Notes: generated by a model not told the origin, from the letters alone. 64,000 nucleotides of DNA from CAITZA01 sp937915285 (GCA_036821825.1 DAISIV010000012.1:1-64000); one strand, 5' to 3'. Counted from the first letter of the stretch, positions 42,985-51,886 are shown. Translations and numbers: made by a program.

Positions 42985-43914
42985 CTAATCTGGCCTGATT
43001 TCCTTTCTAATGGTGTCCGGGGCCAGCGAATCCTGTTCCACACCGATTTGCAGCAAGACTATAGCTCCAACGCTAAGAATGGCTCCCAAAATTTGGAGGG
43101 TTTCGAGCTTTTCACCCAGGAATACCCAGGCTATAAAACCTGCGGACACAGGCTCCAGAGTGGCAGTGATCATTGCTCGTGTTGAACGAATGTAATTTAT
43201 GCCCCAGAAGAAGAAAGTGAAGGCGCCAATCGTACCCACCAGGACTATGTAAATCATACCGGCTGTCTGTTGAGCCGTGTAAGAAGTATATAGATACTTG
43301 AATGGCGGATGAGCCAGATGCCAGGTTAATGCGGCGAAGAGCAGGGCATAGAAAACCACGGTCCAGGGTGTATACCTGCCCATCAGTTTCTCGCCCACCA
43401 GAGAATAGGCCGCATAACTTACAGCGGCAACCAGGCCACCCAATATTCCAGACAGGTTAAGCGCTTCACCCGAAGTGTTGTAAGCTCCAACAGCCAGGTA
43501 ACAACCCGAAAGAGCAAGCAGGATTGAACAAACCTTGAGGCCTGTCATCCTCTCCCCCCAGAAGGTAGCGGCAAAGATCGCCACAATGACTGGAGACAGG
43601 TACTGGAGCAATATGGCTGTCATCAACTGTAGCTTGCTGATGGTGTAGAAGTAGCTGATCTGAACCAGCGCCATGATCAATGCGCCCAGGATGAACATCC
43701 ACTTGATATCTTTAGCCGACAGTCTCAACATGGATTTTTTGAAAACAAGCAGAAACGCGCCGAGCACGATAGACGCAAAGGTAACCCTGATCTGAACCAG
43801 ATCAAAAGGCGTTATTCCTGCATTAAAAAGCGATTTGCTTACAGCTCCTGAGGACGCCCACATAAGCGCAGCAATAATCACGCTCAAATAACCCTTGAAT
43901 TGCTGAGAGAACAT
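42985..43914 (-). CDS. EamA-family (DMT) transporter
   Basis: 309 residues with about ten membrane helices in two EamA repeats: YLSVIIAALMWASSGAVSKS begins the first, and GLVAAVSYAAYSLVGEKLMG begins the second. WVFLGEKLETLQILGAILSV near the end is the repeat signature of drug/metabolite exporters. Such proteins export amino acids or metabolites; the substrate is unknown. Stands alone between the APS-kinase fusion and a small exported protein gene, with its ATG 87 bases from the next stop. Confidence 0.9.
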   Translation of the reverse strand: MFSQQFKGYLSVIIAALMWASSGAVSKSLFNAGITPFDLVQIRVTFASIVLGAFLLVFKKSMLRLSAKDIKWMFILGALIMALVQISYFYTISKLQLMTAILLQYLSPVIVAIFAATFWGERMTGLKVCSILLALSGCYLAVGAYNTSGEALNLSGILGGLVAAVSYAAYSLVGEKLMGRYTPWTVVFYALLFAALTWHLAHPPFKYLYTSYTAQQTAGMIYIVLVGTIGAFTFFFWGINYIRSTRAMITATLEPVSAGFIAWVFLGEKLETLQILGAILSVGAIVLLQIGVEQDSLAPDTIRKEIRPD

Positions 43915-43927
43915 TGGTGGAGACCAT

Positions 43928-43963
43928 AAAAAGAGCCCGGTGGTTTAACTCCCGTCCGGGCTC
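43928..43963 (-). terminator. Rho-independent terminator of the 44001 gene
   Basis: On the minus strand GAGCCCGG (43963-43956) pairs with CCGGGCTC (43940-43933) and is followed by TTTTTATGG. A perfect eight-base-pair GC stem and a U-run 38 bases after the stop. Confidence 0.8.
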
Positions 43964-44000
43964 AATTCAAAATAACGTGAAGATATATGAAACTGAATGG

Positions 44001-44264
44001 TTACTGCTTCTTGTCTGGTTTGTCCTTTTTGTCCTTTTTAGGGCATTTTTCCGCTTTGGCCTTTTCAGCGTCTTCTTTTTTATCAAAAGGACCATCGATA
44101 GCCTTGGGTGTTTTCTCTTTGGCCTGGATGACCTTGCACACACCTTTACTATCTTTGATCACAAACCATTTCTTGTCCGCAGTGGCTGCAGCCAAAGCAG
44201 ACGTTACTGCAAAAATGGTAAGGACAAAGAAGACAGTAATTAGTTTTAAAACTGATCGCTTCAT
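44001..44264 (-). CDS. Small lysine-rich exported protein
   Basis: 87 residues. A signal peptide (VLKLITVFFVLTIFAVTSAL, cut after ALA) precedes a short domain with WFVIKDSKGVCKVIQAKEKT and GPFDKKEDAEKAKAEKC. The two Cys may pair. The tail is almost all Lys, Asp and Pro (PKKDKKDKPDKKQ). Similar small proteins with a VIKDxxGxCxV motif occur in proteobacteria, but I know no function. A promoter-independent terminator follows, so it is a single gene. Confidence 0.7.
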   Translation of the reverse strand: MKRSVLKLITVFFVLTIFAVTSALAAATADKKWFVIKDSKGVCKVIQAKEKTPKAIDGPFDKKEDAEKAKAEKCPKKDKKDKPDKKQ

Positions 44265-44458
44265 GATTTTGCCTCCTAGACGATCGTCATCGACAAGGCC
44301 TGTCTAGCATGTAACCTAATATTCTGCAATACATAAATTATATAACATCCTGAAAAAGATGGACTGTTTTTCTATTTATCTCTCGCTCGAGATAGAGCCG
44401 ACCACTTGTTCAAATCCCAGCCAAGAGTAAGTCAAGCGATTGACCTCCAAAGTTAGTT

Positions 44459-45481
44459 TCACTCCGTGATCGTCAGTTTTGCGCCTGTTTGGGCAATTCC
44501 AAACGGCATTATCTTTCCGCCGGCATCCGAAATGGCCTTTTCTACTCTGGAACGATTTTCAGGATTGGCGATAGTTATCATGCAACCTCCGCCACCAGCG
44601 CCACAAATCTTGCTGGCTATGGCGCCCGAGCCTTTGGCCGCAGACATGATGGACTCGATCACAGGCGTCGATACCCCAGGAGAAAGCTCACGCCGAAGCT
44701 TCCATTCCTCATCAACCAAATGTCCAATCTCATGCCATCTCCCCAAATCGACCGCCTCTGCCATCTTGGTAGCCACATCTCTTATCTTGATGAGTCTGGA
44801 TTTCACCGACTGATTCTTCTCGATGACGTTTCGGGTGATGTCCCAGTTGTTCATGCCTGAGAAGCGACCCTCACCAGTGTAGGAAAGGATGATGATCTTT
44901 TCGAGAGCTTCTCTGGCCTGCTCGGGCATTTGGCATTGTGTCCTGTGAAAACCTGCGCAATCGAATTTAATGAACGAAATGCCACCCGATAAGGCGGCAA
45001 TATGGTCCTGTTTCCCCGCGGGAACGCCTATTAGGCTGGTTTCCACATCGGCGGCGTAGTTTATTATCTGGTCATCAGACCAGTCCTGATCCCTCAGTCT
45101 TTTCAGTCCCAGGAGAAGCGTTATGAGCAGCGCGCTGGATGCCCCAAGTCCCGAACCGGCAGGAGCTTCATTGAAGGTCGATATTTCCAGACCGCCACCT
45201 GGTGGAAATGCCTTCAGGGCCTTGAACACCAGCCCTAAAGGTCCCTCAGTATTCCATATTTCTTCGAGGCCTGCAGTAGCAGAAATCCCAAGGTCAACGG
45301 AGTCTATTCTTATCTCAGGGCTTTCGAGCGTCTTGAACACCGACGTGCTCTTAACTGAAATCGCCGCGTTTACCGTAAAACCGCCATCCATGAACAAATA
45401 GACAGGGTAAAGGTCGGTGGTTCCTCCAGCCAGATCGATCCTATTGGGCGCCAGGACTTCTAATCGCATTTCAGTAACCAT
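44459..45481 (-). CDS. GHMP-family sugar kinase (heptose/fucose kinase-like)
   Basis: 340 residues. The GHMP N-terminus APNRIDLAGGTTDLYPVYLF gives the substrate-binding motif, the ATP loop reads EAPAGSGLGASSALLITLLL, and the third motif is KICGAGGGGCMITIA. Such kinases phosphorylate heptose 7-phosphate, fucose or similar sugars. LAGGTTD with Asp after it resembles D-glycero-D-manno-heptose 7-phosphate kinase, but no GmhA/GmhB gene adjoins. It overlaps the LUD gene by 11 bases, an unexpected partner. Confidence 0.88.
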   Translation of the reverse strand: MVTEMRLEVLAPNRIDLAGGTTDLYPVYLFMDGGFTVNAAISVKSTSVFKTLESPEIRIDSVDLGISATAGLEEIWNTEGPLGLVFKALKAFPPGGGLEISTFNEAPAGSGLGASSALLITLLLGLKRLRDQDWSDDQIINYAADVETSLIGVPAGKQDHIAALSGGISFIKFDCAGFHRTQCQMPEQAREALEKIIILSYTGEGRFSGMNNWDITRNVIEKNQSVKSRLIKIRDVATKMAEAVDLGRWHEIGHLVDEEWKLRRELSPGVSTPVIESIMSAAKGSGAIASKICGAGGGGCMITIANPENRSRVEKAISDAGGKIMPFGIAQTGAKLTITE

Positions 45482-46112
45482 GGTCCTGAGCTATTATGGC
45501 CACCTTTAGGTCTGTCATCATCGGGCGTCTGTGGATTATGCTTGTAATATTGCATATCCTTTCAGGACTGTCACAGTCCATGCACTGAGCAGTCTTGACG
45601 CAGGGGGTCTTGCGGTTAAGGCTTATTGCCCTGATAGGGGCCGCAAACTCTTCGATGCGGGTAAGCGCCGCGTCTAGGTCAGCGACCAGCTTGTTCTTGC
45701 CCACGATCACTATCACCCTTTTTGGGCCAAAGGTCATGGAGTTGATCCTGTTTCCGCAACCGTCCCTATTCACGATTTCGCCGGTCATGGTGACAGCATT
45801 TGCCGAAGTTATGAAAAGATCACAGGTCAACTGTTTTTTCCTGCATGCCAACTCTTCCGGATCACCAGGTTTATATCGCCAGTGGTCAAATATTGTCTTG
45901 CCTTCCGCCTCCAGCATGTTGATGACCCCCAGGTTTCTGACGGTGTGGGTTCCCGCAACACCCACCGTTTCCATGTCAGCGGCGTTCTCCTTGATGAATG
46001 ACAAAAGAGAGTCTGTAGTTGCAAAGAAATGGGCGTCGAAATTGTGCTTTCGCAATTCCTTCACCGCTGTTTCAATAACTATTTTCATGTGCGTTTCCTG
46101 AAAAGTGTCCAA
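45471..46112 (-). CDS. LUD-domain (DUF162, LutC-like) protein
   Basis: 213 residues. The LUD fold of LutB/LutC proteins is seen in VGVAGTHTVRNLGVINML and SANAVTMTGEIVNRDGCGNR, with FGPKRVIVIVGKNKLVADLD. The C-terminal Cys cluster CVKTAQCMDCDSPERIC is typical of the stand-alone DUF162 group. LutABC oxidises lactate, but lutA and lutB are absent, so a lactate role is unsupported. The TTG start follows GGAGG. It overlaps the GHMP kinase gene, so the two share an mRNA. Confidence 0.85.
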   Translation of the reverse strand: MDTFQETHMKIVIETAVKELRKHNFDAHFFATTDSLLSFIKENAADMETVGVAGTHTVRNLGVINMLEAEGKTIFDHWRYKPGDPEELACRKKQLTCDLFITSANAVTMTGEIVNRDGCGNRINSMTFGPKRVIVIVGKNKLVADLDAALTRIEEFAAPIRAISLNRKTPCVKTAQCMDCDSPERICNITSIIHRRPMMTDLKVAIIAQDHGY

Positions 46113-46184
46113 TTTAACCTCCTTTAAACTAGAGTTCTTGAATTATGCAAATCAGTCTACGTTGAGCTTTTGGAGTTGACCAAT

Positions 46185-48329
46185 TCACTGGATCTTGCCC
46201 TTCAACGGCTTGCGCGTATCCAGTTCATGCCTGATCGGGCACCATTCATGGGGTTGAGTCCCGGAAATAAATGGTTCCACAGATATTTTACTACACATGG
46301 AAGTCGCCCTAAGACCCGACTCGGAACATATTCTTCTGAATAGAATGCCACTAGGGGCATGAGCAGTTGCTGTCCTTGAGATCAGTGGAGCCATGACATA
46401 ATCCGTGAACGCGGAAATCCTGCCGGTGTCCCTCAAGACTGCGTTGAGTCTGATTACCATTAATGCGTTTGAATTATATACTATCCCCCATGTCCCTTCC
46501 GGATCTGTGGATATAAGCCGGGACGGAATCTTGTTGAGGTTCAGGGCCATGTTATCACCTTCATCGGTTTGAGAAGTGTTTTTTAACATGTGGTTCACCA
46601 GATAAATGGCCGAAGCGCTCAGCGCCGGTCTGCGCCGCGCTCTGGAATCAGGTGTCTCAAGGTTTCCCGTCTTATAAACGATTGATGGTTCCGAAAAATC
46701 ACCCACATTTGCAGCTAGGGAATAAATACTGGCCAGCTTTTGAATATCGACAGGTCCAATCAGTATTTCCCCGGTCGATTTCAACTCAGAATCTACCCCG
46801 GCTTCCCTCAATACTTCCGAAACCCTGTCCGCGCCGACACTCCTTATGATTCTGGAAATAAGGGACGGACGATCATTACGAAACGATTGCAGGACGGTGA
46901 AGCTTTCATTATCTGAATCTTTTAAGAATATCTGGGAAGTGAGAGCGTATTTGGGCGCGCTTTTTTTCTCCGTGGAAAAGGCTGGAATCATTACGAATGG
47001 TGAGAAAAGGTCCAAAGATCCCTGAAAACTTTTTTTGTACATTCCTGCTTGAGCATGGAGAGCCATTATTGAGCCATTTTCGGGGTTTAGCAGCATGGCC
47101 TGCAAGCTCACAGACGGTTCCACCAGTTTCCTCAGGCCAGAATCCATTCTAAGCTGTAGGATTGGATCAATAGTTGTGACTACGAATCTATTGGTTTTTT
47201 CCATGGTAGCTTGGGTCATGGAATCCGTTGAAGAGACTAAATCCATTAAACCCGGCGCCCTTACCGGTGAAGCCCCCGGTTTTTGCATGCTGACCGGTTT
47301 TTCAAGGGCCTCATCGTAAGCCTCCCTGGAGATTTTACCGTTTTTAAGAAGAATCCCCAAGACGATGTTCCGTCTTCCGGTTGCGCGCTCTGGATGACGG
47401 AAAGGGTTTATCACGTTTGGTCCACGTATTGTCGCCGCCAACAGGGCGCAATCCGAAGCGTCCAGTTCGTCAAGAGATTTGCCCAATAACTCGCTGGCGG
47501 CCTCGTAAACACCATTTATGGGGTAAGCTCCTAGTTGACCAAAATAGACTCGATTCAGGTAGGATTCGAGGATTGTTTTCTTGCTGTAAATGGCGTCTGC
47601 CACGATAGAAAGAACTATTTCATTTATTTTGCGCCACAATGTCTTTTCATTGCTTAAAAGAGTCATCTTGATTAACTGCTGGGTGATAGTGCTGGCCCCC
47701 TGAACATAACGTCCCGCCTCGATATTCGATTTTATGGCCGTGAGAACTGAAGACCAGTCTATTCCATGGTGAGACATGAAATTAGAGTCCTCCGTCAGCA
47801 CTATTGCATCGACCAGCAGTTGAGGAATTTCCTTGAGCGGGACAAAACGGCACAGTTCCTGTCCATAGCCCCTTGCAGCGATGATGTGTAAAATTTCCGG
47901 CTCAAAAATAATTTCGGAAGCCTGTTGCTGGGATCGCATCAGTCTTATGTCCTTGATCCTGCCGGATTCAAGGTTCATATTCACCGGGCCCTGGATCAGA
48001 CGATATCCCGAAACAGGGGGTTTCCTAAAATTGATGGTCAAAGACCAATCGGAAAGCCTCCATTCTCCGAGGCCGACATTTCCCTTGGATGTGCGCGTGT
48101 AACCCAGACGGGTCAAACGCTCGGTCATCTCTACATTATCAATATCATCTCCAACGCTTATTCTGACCGGTGAGGAGTAAATGTAGACGGGAAATTTGGT
48201 AAGCTTGAATTCAAAGGCCCAGATCACGACAACTGCAGCCACCGCTAACGCTGTAGCAAACAAAAAAAGGAATGCCCTGGAAATTGTAGTCAGGCTTCTC
48301 TTAAAACCTACAAGTTTTGTCCAAGGCAT
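46185..48329 (-). CDS. Bifunctional PBP1-type protein with a degenerate transpeptidase domain
   Basis: 714 residues. One N-terminal membrane helix (AFLFLFATALAVAAVVVIWA, residues 19-38) and a UB2H-like region are followed by a complete glycosyltransferase (GT51): Glu180 in EDSNFMSHHGIDW, GASTITQQLIKM, SYLNRVYFGQ. Residues about 375-640 align as a transpeptidase domain in overall pattern (AMLLNPENGSIMALHAQAGM, SIYSLAANVGDF, WGIVYNSNALMVIRL) but the catalytic motifs are gone: no SxxK where SLDLFSPF stands (438-445) and no KTG where KIPSRLISTDPE stands (600-611). It should polymerise glycan strands but not cross-link them. Confidence 0.85.
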   Translation of the reverse strand: MPWTKLVGFKRSLTTISRAFLFLFATALAVAAVVVIWAFEFKLTKFPVYIYSSPVRISVGDDIDNVEMTERLTRLGYTRTSKGNVGLGEWRLSDWSLTINFRKPPVSGYRLIQGPVNMNLESGRIKDIRLMRSQQQASEIIFEPEILHIIAARGYGQELCRFVPLKEIPQLLVDAIVLTEDSNFMSHHGIDWSSVLTAIKSNIEAGRYVQGASTITQQLIKMTLLSNEKTLWRKINEIVLSIVADAIYSKKTILESYLNRVYFGQLGAYPINGVYEAASELLGKSLDELDASDCALLAATIRGPNVINPFRHPERATGRRNIVLGILLKNGKISREAYDEALEKPVSMQKPGASPVRAPGLMDLVSSTDSMTQATMEKTNRFVVTTIDPILQLRMDSGLRKLVEPSVSLQAMLLNPENGSIMALHAQAGMYKKSFQGSLDLFSPFVMIPAFSTEKKSAPKYALTSQIFLKDSDNESFTVLQSFRNDRPSLISRIIRSVGADRVSEVLREAGVDSELKSTGEILIGPVDIQKLASIYSLAANVGDFSEPSIVYKTGNLETPDSRARRRPALSASAIYLVNHMLKNTSQTDEGDNMALNLNKIPSRLISTDPEGTWGIVYNSNALMVIRLNAVLRDTGRISAFTDYVMAPLISRTATAHAPSGILFRRICSESGLRATSMCSKISVEPFISGTQPHEWCPIRHELDTRKPLKGKIQ

Positions 48330-48523
48330 TTACCGATTCCATGAGGGACTGAGTTCTGGTCATTCCTTACGGCAATCAATGCCTTACAATAATCAGGACA
48401 TTTTTAGAAGCGCTTAGAGGATTTGATGTCAAAAAAAAGACAAAACATAGGTCCGGCAATATCCTAACAGGGACCAGATACTTGTCTGAATGTTCAAGGC
48501 CTGTTGTGCGGCTGTTATCCGGA

Positions 48524-49717
48524 TCAGTTTTTACGCATCAAATGCGCCACTGCCCTTTCCAGGCCGTCAAGCGTCAATTCGAACATCGGAAAAACGGACG
48601 CGATCACTCCGATGGTCCTGGTCATGGGCCAAATCCTCTTAGGTGTGGGGTTCAACCAGACGCTACGAGCGAAGAGTTTTGATAACAGGTGCAACCTGTC
48701 TATACTGGGTAGTCCGCTGCGTTCCTCTATGTGAATTGATCCATCCGTAGCCATCAATTCGTAGGGGGCCATGCTGGCGTCTCCGACTATCACCAGACGC
48801 GTATCCTTGTCCCAAGATGCAAAATCCTCAACCTTCTGCGCTTTGTACCTTCGGGGCGGGTCCTCCCAAACATAATCATAAATGGTGTTATGGAAAAAGA
48901 ACGACCTAACGTCCTTGAACTGTGCCCTCGCATAGTTGAAGAGCGTCTGTACCAGCTCTATGTAGGGATCCATAGACCATCCGCCGTTGTCTATCATTAG
49001 GATGATCTTGAGTCGATCTCGGAGGCTTCTGTCAAATACGATCTCTATTTCACCGGCGTTCCTTGTTGTAGCCCTGATTGTTTCATTAACATTGACCGTG
49101 TCTCTTGGACCTTCCGGAACCATTCTTCTGAGTCTTTTCAGCGCCTCCCCCATCTGGGCCTGGGTGAGTGGGGTTTCTATGGAATAATCACGATAGCGTC
49201 GGTCCATGGCAACCTTCACCGCTGATTTGTTCATCGAAACTCCGCCAACACGCATTCCGCCAGGATGGTAACCCGAGTGTCCCACCGGGGATGTGCCACC
49301 TGTCCCAATCCATTTTGAACCGCCATGGTGAGCCTCGGTCTGTTCCTTGAGACGGTCCATGAAGTACTTCAGCAGCTCCTCTGGCTTCATGGACTTAAGT
49401 TTTTCCTTGGACAGCCCCAACGCATTAGCCAGAGCTTCAGGATTTTTCAACCATTCGTTGAGCAATTCAAGTGCGGCAGCCTCCAATTCCAAACCCTTGA
49501 AATCAGGAAGTTCCGCCCCTTTGAAGAAATGAGCAAAAACCCTGTCATAGATGTCGAAAAATCTCTCACTCTTGACCAATAGCGTCCTGGCGGCGATGTA
49601 AAAGTCGTCCAGATTTGAAACGAGCCCTTCCTGAAGGGCCTGGTGCAGCCTGAGAAAAGAAGTAGGGGAAACAGGAATCCCTGAATCCCTAAGAATGTAG
49701 AAGAAGTCTACGAACAT
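48524..49717 (-). CDS. VWA-domain protein (CoxE-like), partner of MoxR
   Basis: 397 residues. The N-terminal FVDFFYILRDSGIPVSPTSF is typical of CoxE/YehP-like proteins paired with MoxR ATPases. The C-terminal von Willebrand A domain begins RLKIILMIDNGGWSMDPYIE; its metal site reads DNGGWS rather than the usual DxSxS, which may weaken metal binding. VVNVNETIRATTRNAGE-like text (DTVNVNETIRATTRNAGEIE) precedes it. Co-directional with the MoxR gene, 20 bases downstream of its stop. Pairs of this type remodel or load metals into large enzymes. Confidence 0.85.
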   Translation of the reverse strand: MFVDFFYILRDSGIPVSPTSFLRLHQALQEGLVSNLDDFYIAARTLLVKSERFFDIYDRVFAHFFKGAELPDFKGLELEAAALELLNEWLKNPEALANALGLSKEKLKSMKPEELLKYFMDRLKEQTEAHHGGSKWIGTGGTSPVGHSGYHPGGMRVGGVSMNKSAVKVAMDRRYRDYSIETPLTQAQMGEALKRLRRMVPEGPRDTVNVNETIRATTRNAGEIEIVFDRSLRDRLKIILMIDNGGWSMDPYIELVQTLFNYARAQFKDVRSFFFHNTIYDYVWEDPPRRYKAQKVEDFASWDKDTRLVIVGDASMAPYELMATDGSIHIEERSGLPSIDRLHLLSKLFARSVWLNPTPKRIWPMTRTIGVIASVFPMFELTLDGLERAVAHLMRKN

Positions 49718-49737
49718 GTTCTATTCCACGCGCAGGC

Positions 49738-50586
49738 TCATACCCGCAGCCGTCTGGTTTGCTGCGTCGCCTGATGATAATCGGAGCTTTTTTTGAACAG
49801 AATCCCCAGGAACGGGATTTTTCCCTGAACGAGATCCTTGGGTCTGAAATCAGGATCGGCCCTCAGCGCCCGAACCCAGTTAATTAATTCCCTTGTGGCA
49901 GGTCTCTTTTCAATGGCCTGGAACTCACGGAGTTTGTAGAAGGTCCTAACGCATAAATCCAGTAATTCCTGGTCCACACTGGGAAAATGGACATTAAGGA
50001 TGCGTCTCATCATGTCCTGGTCCGGGAAAGCGATATGGTGGAAGTTGCATCTTCCAAGAAACGGATCCGACAAATCCTTCTTGGCATTTGATGTAATAAT
50101 GATTACCGGCCTGGTCCTAGCCTTGATGGTCTTGTCGATCTCCATGATATCGAATTCCATCTGGTCCAGAACGTCCAGCATGTCGTCCTGAAAATCGGTG
50201 TCCGCCTTGTCAATTTCGTCGATCAACAGAACATTCTTGATCTCAGAAACAAAAGCCTGACCGATCTTCCCCATACGTATGTATTCCTCAATATTACTCA
50301 CATCCCGTGATGAATCCCCAAAACGGCTGTCATTCAGTCGAGTGAGAGTATCGTACTGGTACAGAGCCTCAATCAGTTTCAGACTGGACTTGACATTCAA
50401 AATCAGTAACGGCATTGAAAGAGCTTCCGCTATGGCATGCGCCAGCATCGTTTTTCCGGTGCCAGGCTCCCCCTTGAGAAGCAGTGGCATCTCTAAGGCG
50501 ATAGATATGTTGACAATTTTTGCAAGCTCTTCGTCGAGAACATACTTGGAGGCCCCAGAAAAAACGGTGGCATTTTCTCCTGACAT
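49738..50586 (-). CDS. MoxR-family AAA+ ATPase
   Basis: About 282 residues. Walker A is GEPGTGKTMLAHAIAEAL, Walker B is VLLIDEIDKADTDFQDDML, and the sensor 1 Asn is in IIITSNAKKDLS. MoxR ATPases work with a VWA protein as chaperones for metal or cofactor insertion. I start at ATG 50586 because AAAGGAGCC lies just upstream on the minus strand; an upstream ATG at 50688 adds 34 residues that do not belong to the fold. The VWA gene follows directly. Confidence 0.9.
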   Translation of the reverse strand: MSGENATVFSGASKYVLDEELAKIVNISIALEMPLLLKGEPGTGKTMLAHAIAEALSMPLLILNVKSSLKLIEALYQYDTLTRLNDSRFGDSSRDVSNIEEYIRMGKIGQAFVSEIKNVLLIDEIDKADTDFQDDMLDVLDQMEFDIMEIDKTIKARTRPVIIITSNAKKDLSDPFLGRCNFHHIAFPDQDMMRRILNVHFPSVDQELLDLCVRTFYKLREFQAIEKRPATRELINWVRALRADPDFRPKDLVQGKIPFLGILFKKSSDYHQATQQTRRLRV

Positions 50587-50819
50587 AAATCGTGGCTCCT
50601 TTTGATGGAAATGATCCCTGCGGAAGGACAGTTGCGAGAACACGCTCCGGAATATCCTACCCGCCTTGAACAGCATAATGAAATCCAAACCGTCCAGAAA
50701 TGATTACGTAGAATACTTACCTTTCGATCATTAAAGAGTCAACCGAAAGCTCAGTGTGCTATAATAATCCACTATACTGAATTGACGCGAATAATCAAAG
50801 CTGTCACCTCCCATAATAC

Positions 50820-50930
50820 TAAGATTATGGACTGATGGGCGCAGGACCACCGCCAGGGAAGGCTGTCCCGGAAACGTCACCGGGAAATGAATCTAATCAA
50901 TGCCGTCCTTAAAAAAGGTTTTTGACGAAT
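50820..50930 (+). ncRNA. Candidate small RNA region
   Basis: A GC-rich patch in AT-rich surroundings. CCCGG (50867-50871) pairs with CCGGG (50880-50884) around an eight-base loop, GGGA and TCCC just before can form another stem, and CCTT...AAGG then TTTTTG near 50911-50927 resembles a weak terminator. No known RNA family recognised; no convincing promoter upstream. Weak evidence. Confidence 0.2.
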
Positions 50931-51091
50931 TCGGCGAAACCGTAATATATTGACAAAAAAAATCAGCGCCCAACGGCTTGGCCCAGAAACTTTTTTAGCT
51001 TGACAAAAAGAAACACGGACAGATATCTTAGGGCGCAAAACGTTCGGGTAAAAAGCAAATATTCAATAGTATTAAAAGGCTAAAAAAAGGG

Positions 51092-51119
51092 TTGACAACA
51101 AGAGGTATTTTTGTAATAA
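51092..51119 (+). promoter_or_regulatory. Promoter of the first small exported protein
   Basis: TTGACA (51092-51097), a 16-base spacer and TAATAA (51114-51119), about 90 bases before the ATG at 51215. Confidence 0.55.
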
Positions 51120-51195
51120 AGTTAAAACACATCCAGAGCTATATTTTTTGGAGGCTATCCAAATCTGGTATTTAGGCTTCCTTTGGAAAGGATTT

Positions 51196-51210
51196 ATGAA
51201 AGGAGGATGA
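51196..51210 (+). CDS. Four-codon minigene MKGG overlapping the ribosome site
   Basis: ATG AAA GGA GGA TGA at 51196-51210: the start codon begins a four-codon frame whose own codons make up the AAAGGAGG ribosome binding site of the next gene. The same 29 bases, from TTTATG to GGTTA, occur at 51865-51893 before the second exported protein. Whether the minigene is translated is unknown. Confidence 0.25.
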   Translation: MKGG

Positions 51211-51214
51211 GGGT

Positions 51215-51667
51215 ATGGTTAAGAGAACTTTGGTCGTTCTCGGAATTTTGTCGCTGACATTGGTGGTTGCAAGCAGTTCATTTGCTTTTTGTGGTCCGGC
51301 GTCTTGCGCTGCTCCATGTGGACCGCTTTATGTTCCAGTCGATGTTCCTGATACGACCGCAAAGACAATAGTTTCTACATGGGAATGCAAAATAGTGGGT
51401 CCCTGTCCCGCTCCCACACCGCCTGCTTGTGGTCCTGCCGGCAAGGGTGGATTCAATCCTGGCATTCTGACCTCGTTGGCTACTGCAGTGGCTACACCTT
51501 TTGACTGGGTATTCGGCGGTTTTGATGGTGTATATGGCTGCATGCCTTCTGGTGGTTGCGGTGGCGGTCTTGGCGCAGGTCCTTGTGGCGGTGGTTTGGG
51601 TGGAGCCTTCTTGGCCGTTCCAGCCATGCTGTCAGGTGAGACCACAATTTTTGGTGGCCTCTGGTAA
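51215..51667 (+). CDS. Small exported Cys/Gly-rich protein, copy 1
   Basis: 150 residues. A signal peptide (KRTLVVLGILSLTLVVASSS, cut after SFA) precedes a Cys- and Pro-rich head (CGPASCAAPCGPLYVPVDVP, CPAPTPPACGP) and a Gly/Cys-rich tail (GGCGGGLGAGPCGGGLGGAF). The middle ILTSLATAVATPFDWVFGGF is mildly hydrophobic. Composition resembles surface or coat proteins, and no enzymatic motif is present. The next gene encodes a relative with the same leader and MV(K/R)(R/K) start, but the bodies have drifted apart. Confidence 0.7.
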   Translation: MVKRTLVVLGILSLTLVVASSSFAFCGPASCAAPCGPLYVPVDVPDTTAKTIVSTWECKIVGPCPAPTPPACGPAGKGGFNPGILTSLATAVATPFDWVFGGFDGVYGCMPSGGCGGGLGAGPCGGGLGGAFLAVPAMLSGETTIFGGLW

Positions 51668-51769
51668 TAATATTGTGAAGTCGTCTTAGAGTGTGCCGGC
51701 CAAAATCCGGCCACCTGAGACTTAGCATGATATTCACTCCAGCGCGCTAATTACGACGAAAAATTCGTC

Positions 51770-51798
51770 TTGACATTTGACACGATTTCAGGTAAATA
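51770..51798 (+). promoter_or_regulatory. Promoter of the second small exported protein
   Basis: TTGACA (51770-51775), a 17-base spacer and TAAATA (51793-51798). A short inverted repeat, GACGAA with TTCGTC at 51755-51769, precedes it and may end the first transcript. Confidence 0.55.
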
Positions 51799-51867
51799 AA
51801 ACGCATTAAGTTGCGTTAAAAAAAGTTACACCTTGATGTCCGGTTATGACAAACTGGAACGTCTTTT

Positions 51868-51882
51868 ATGAAAGGAGGATGA
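51868..51882 (+). CDS. Second MKGG minigene
   Basis: ATG AAA GGA GGA TGA, identical to the one at 51196 and again overlapping the ribosome site, four bases before the ATG at 51887. Repetition in two otherwise diverged genes argues for selection or recent duplication of the leader. Confidence 0.25.
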   Translation: MKGG

Positions 51883-51886
51883 GGGT

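Larger units (their letters stand above)
50587..51214. other. Intergenic region upstream of the first exported small protein
   Basis: About 630 bases. It contains a candidate structured RNA at 50820-50930 and a promoter at 51092-51119 (both listed). The remainder is AT-rich with no coding frame that I would defend. Confidence 0.5.

Noticed and set aside
45471..46112. LUD gene as lutC of a lactate operon
   Set aside because: lutA and lutB are missing, and the Cys tail fits the stand-alone DUF162 group.
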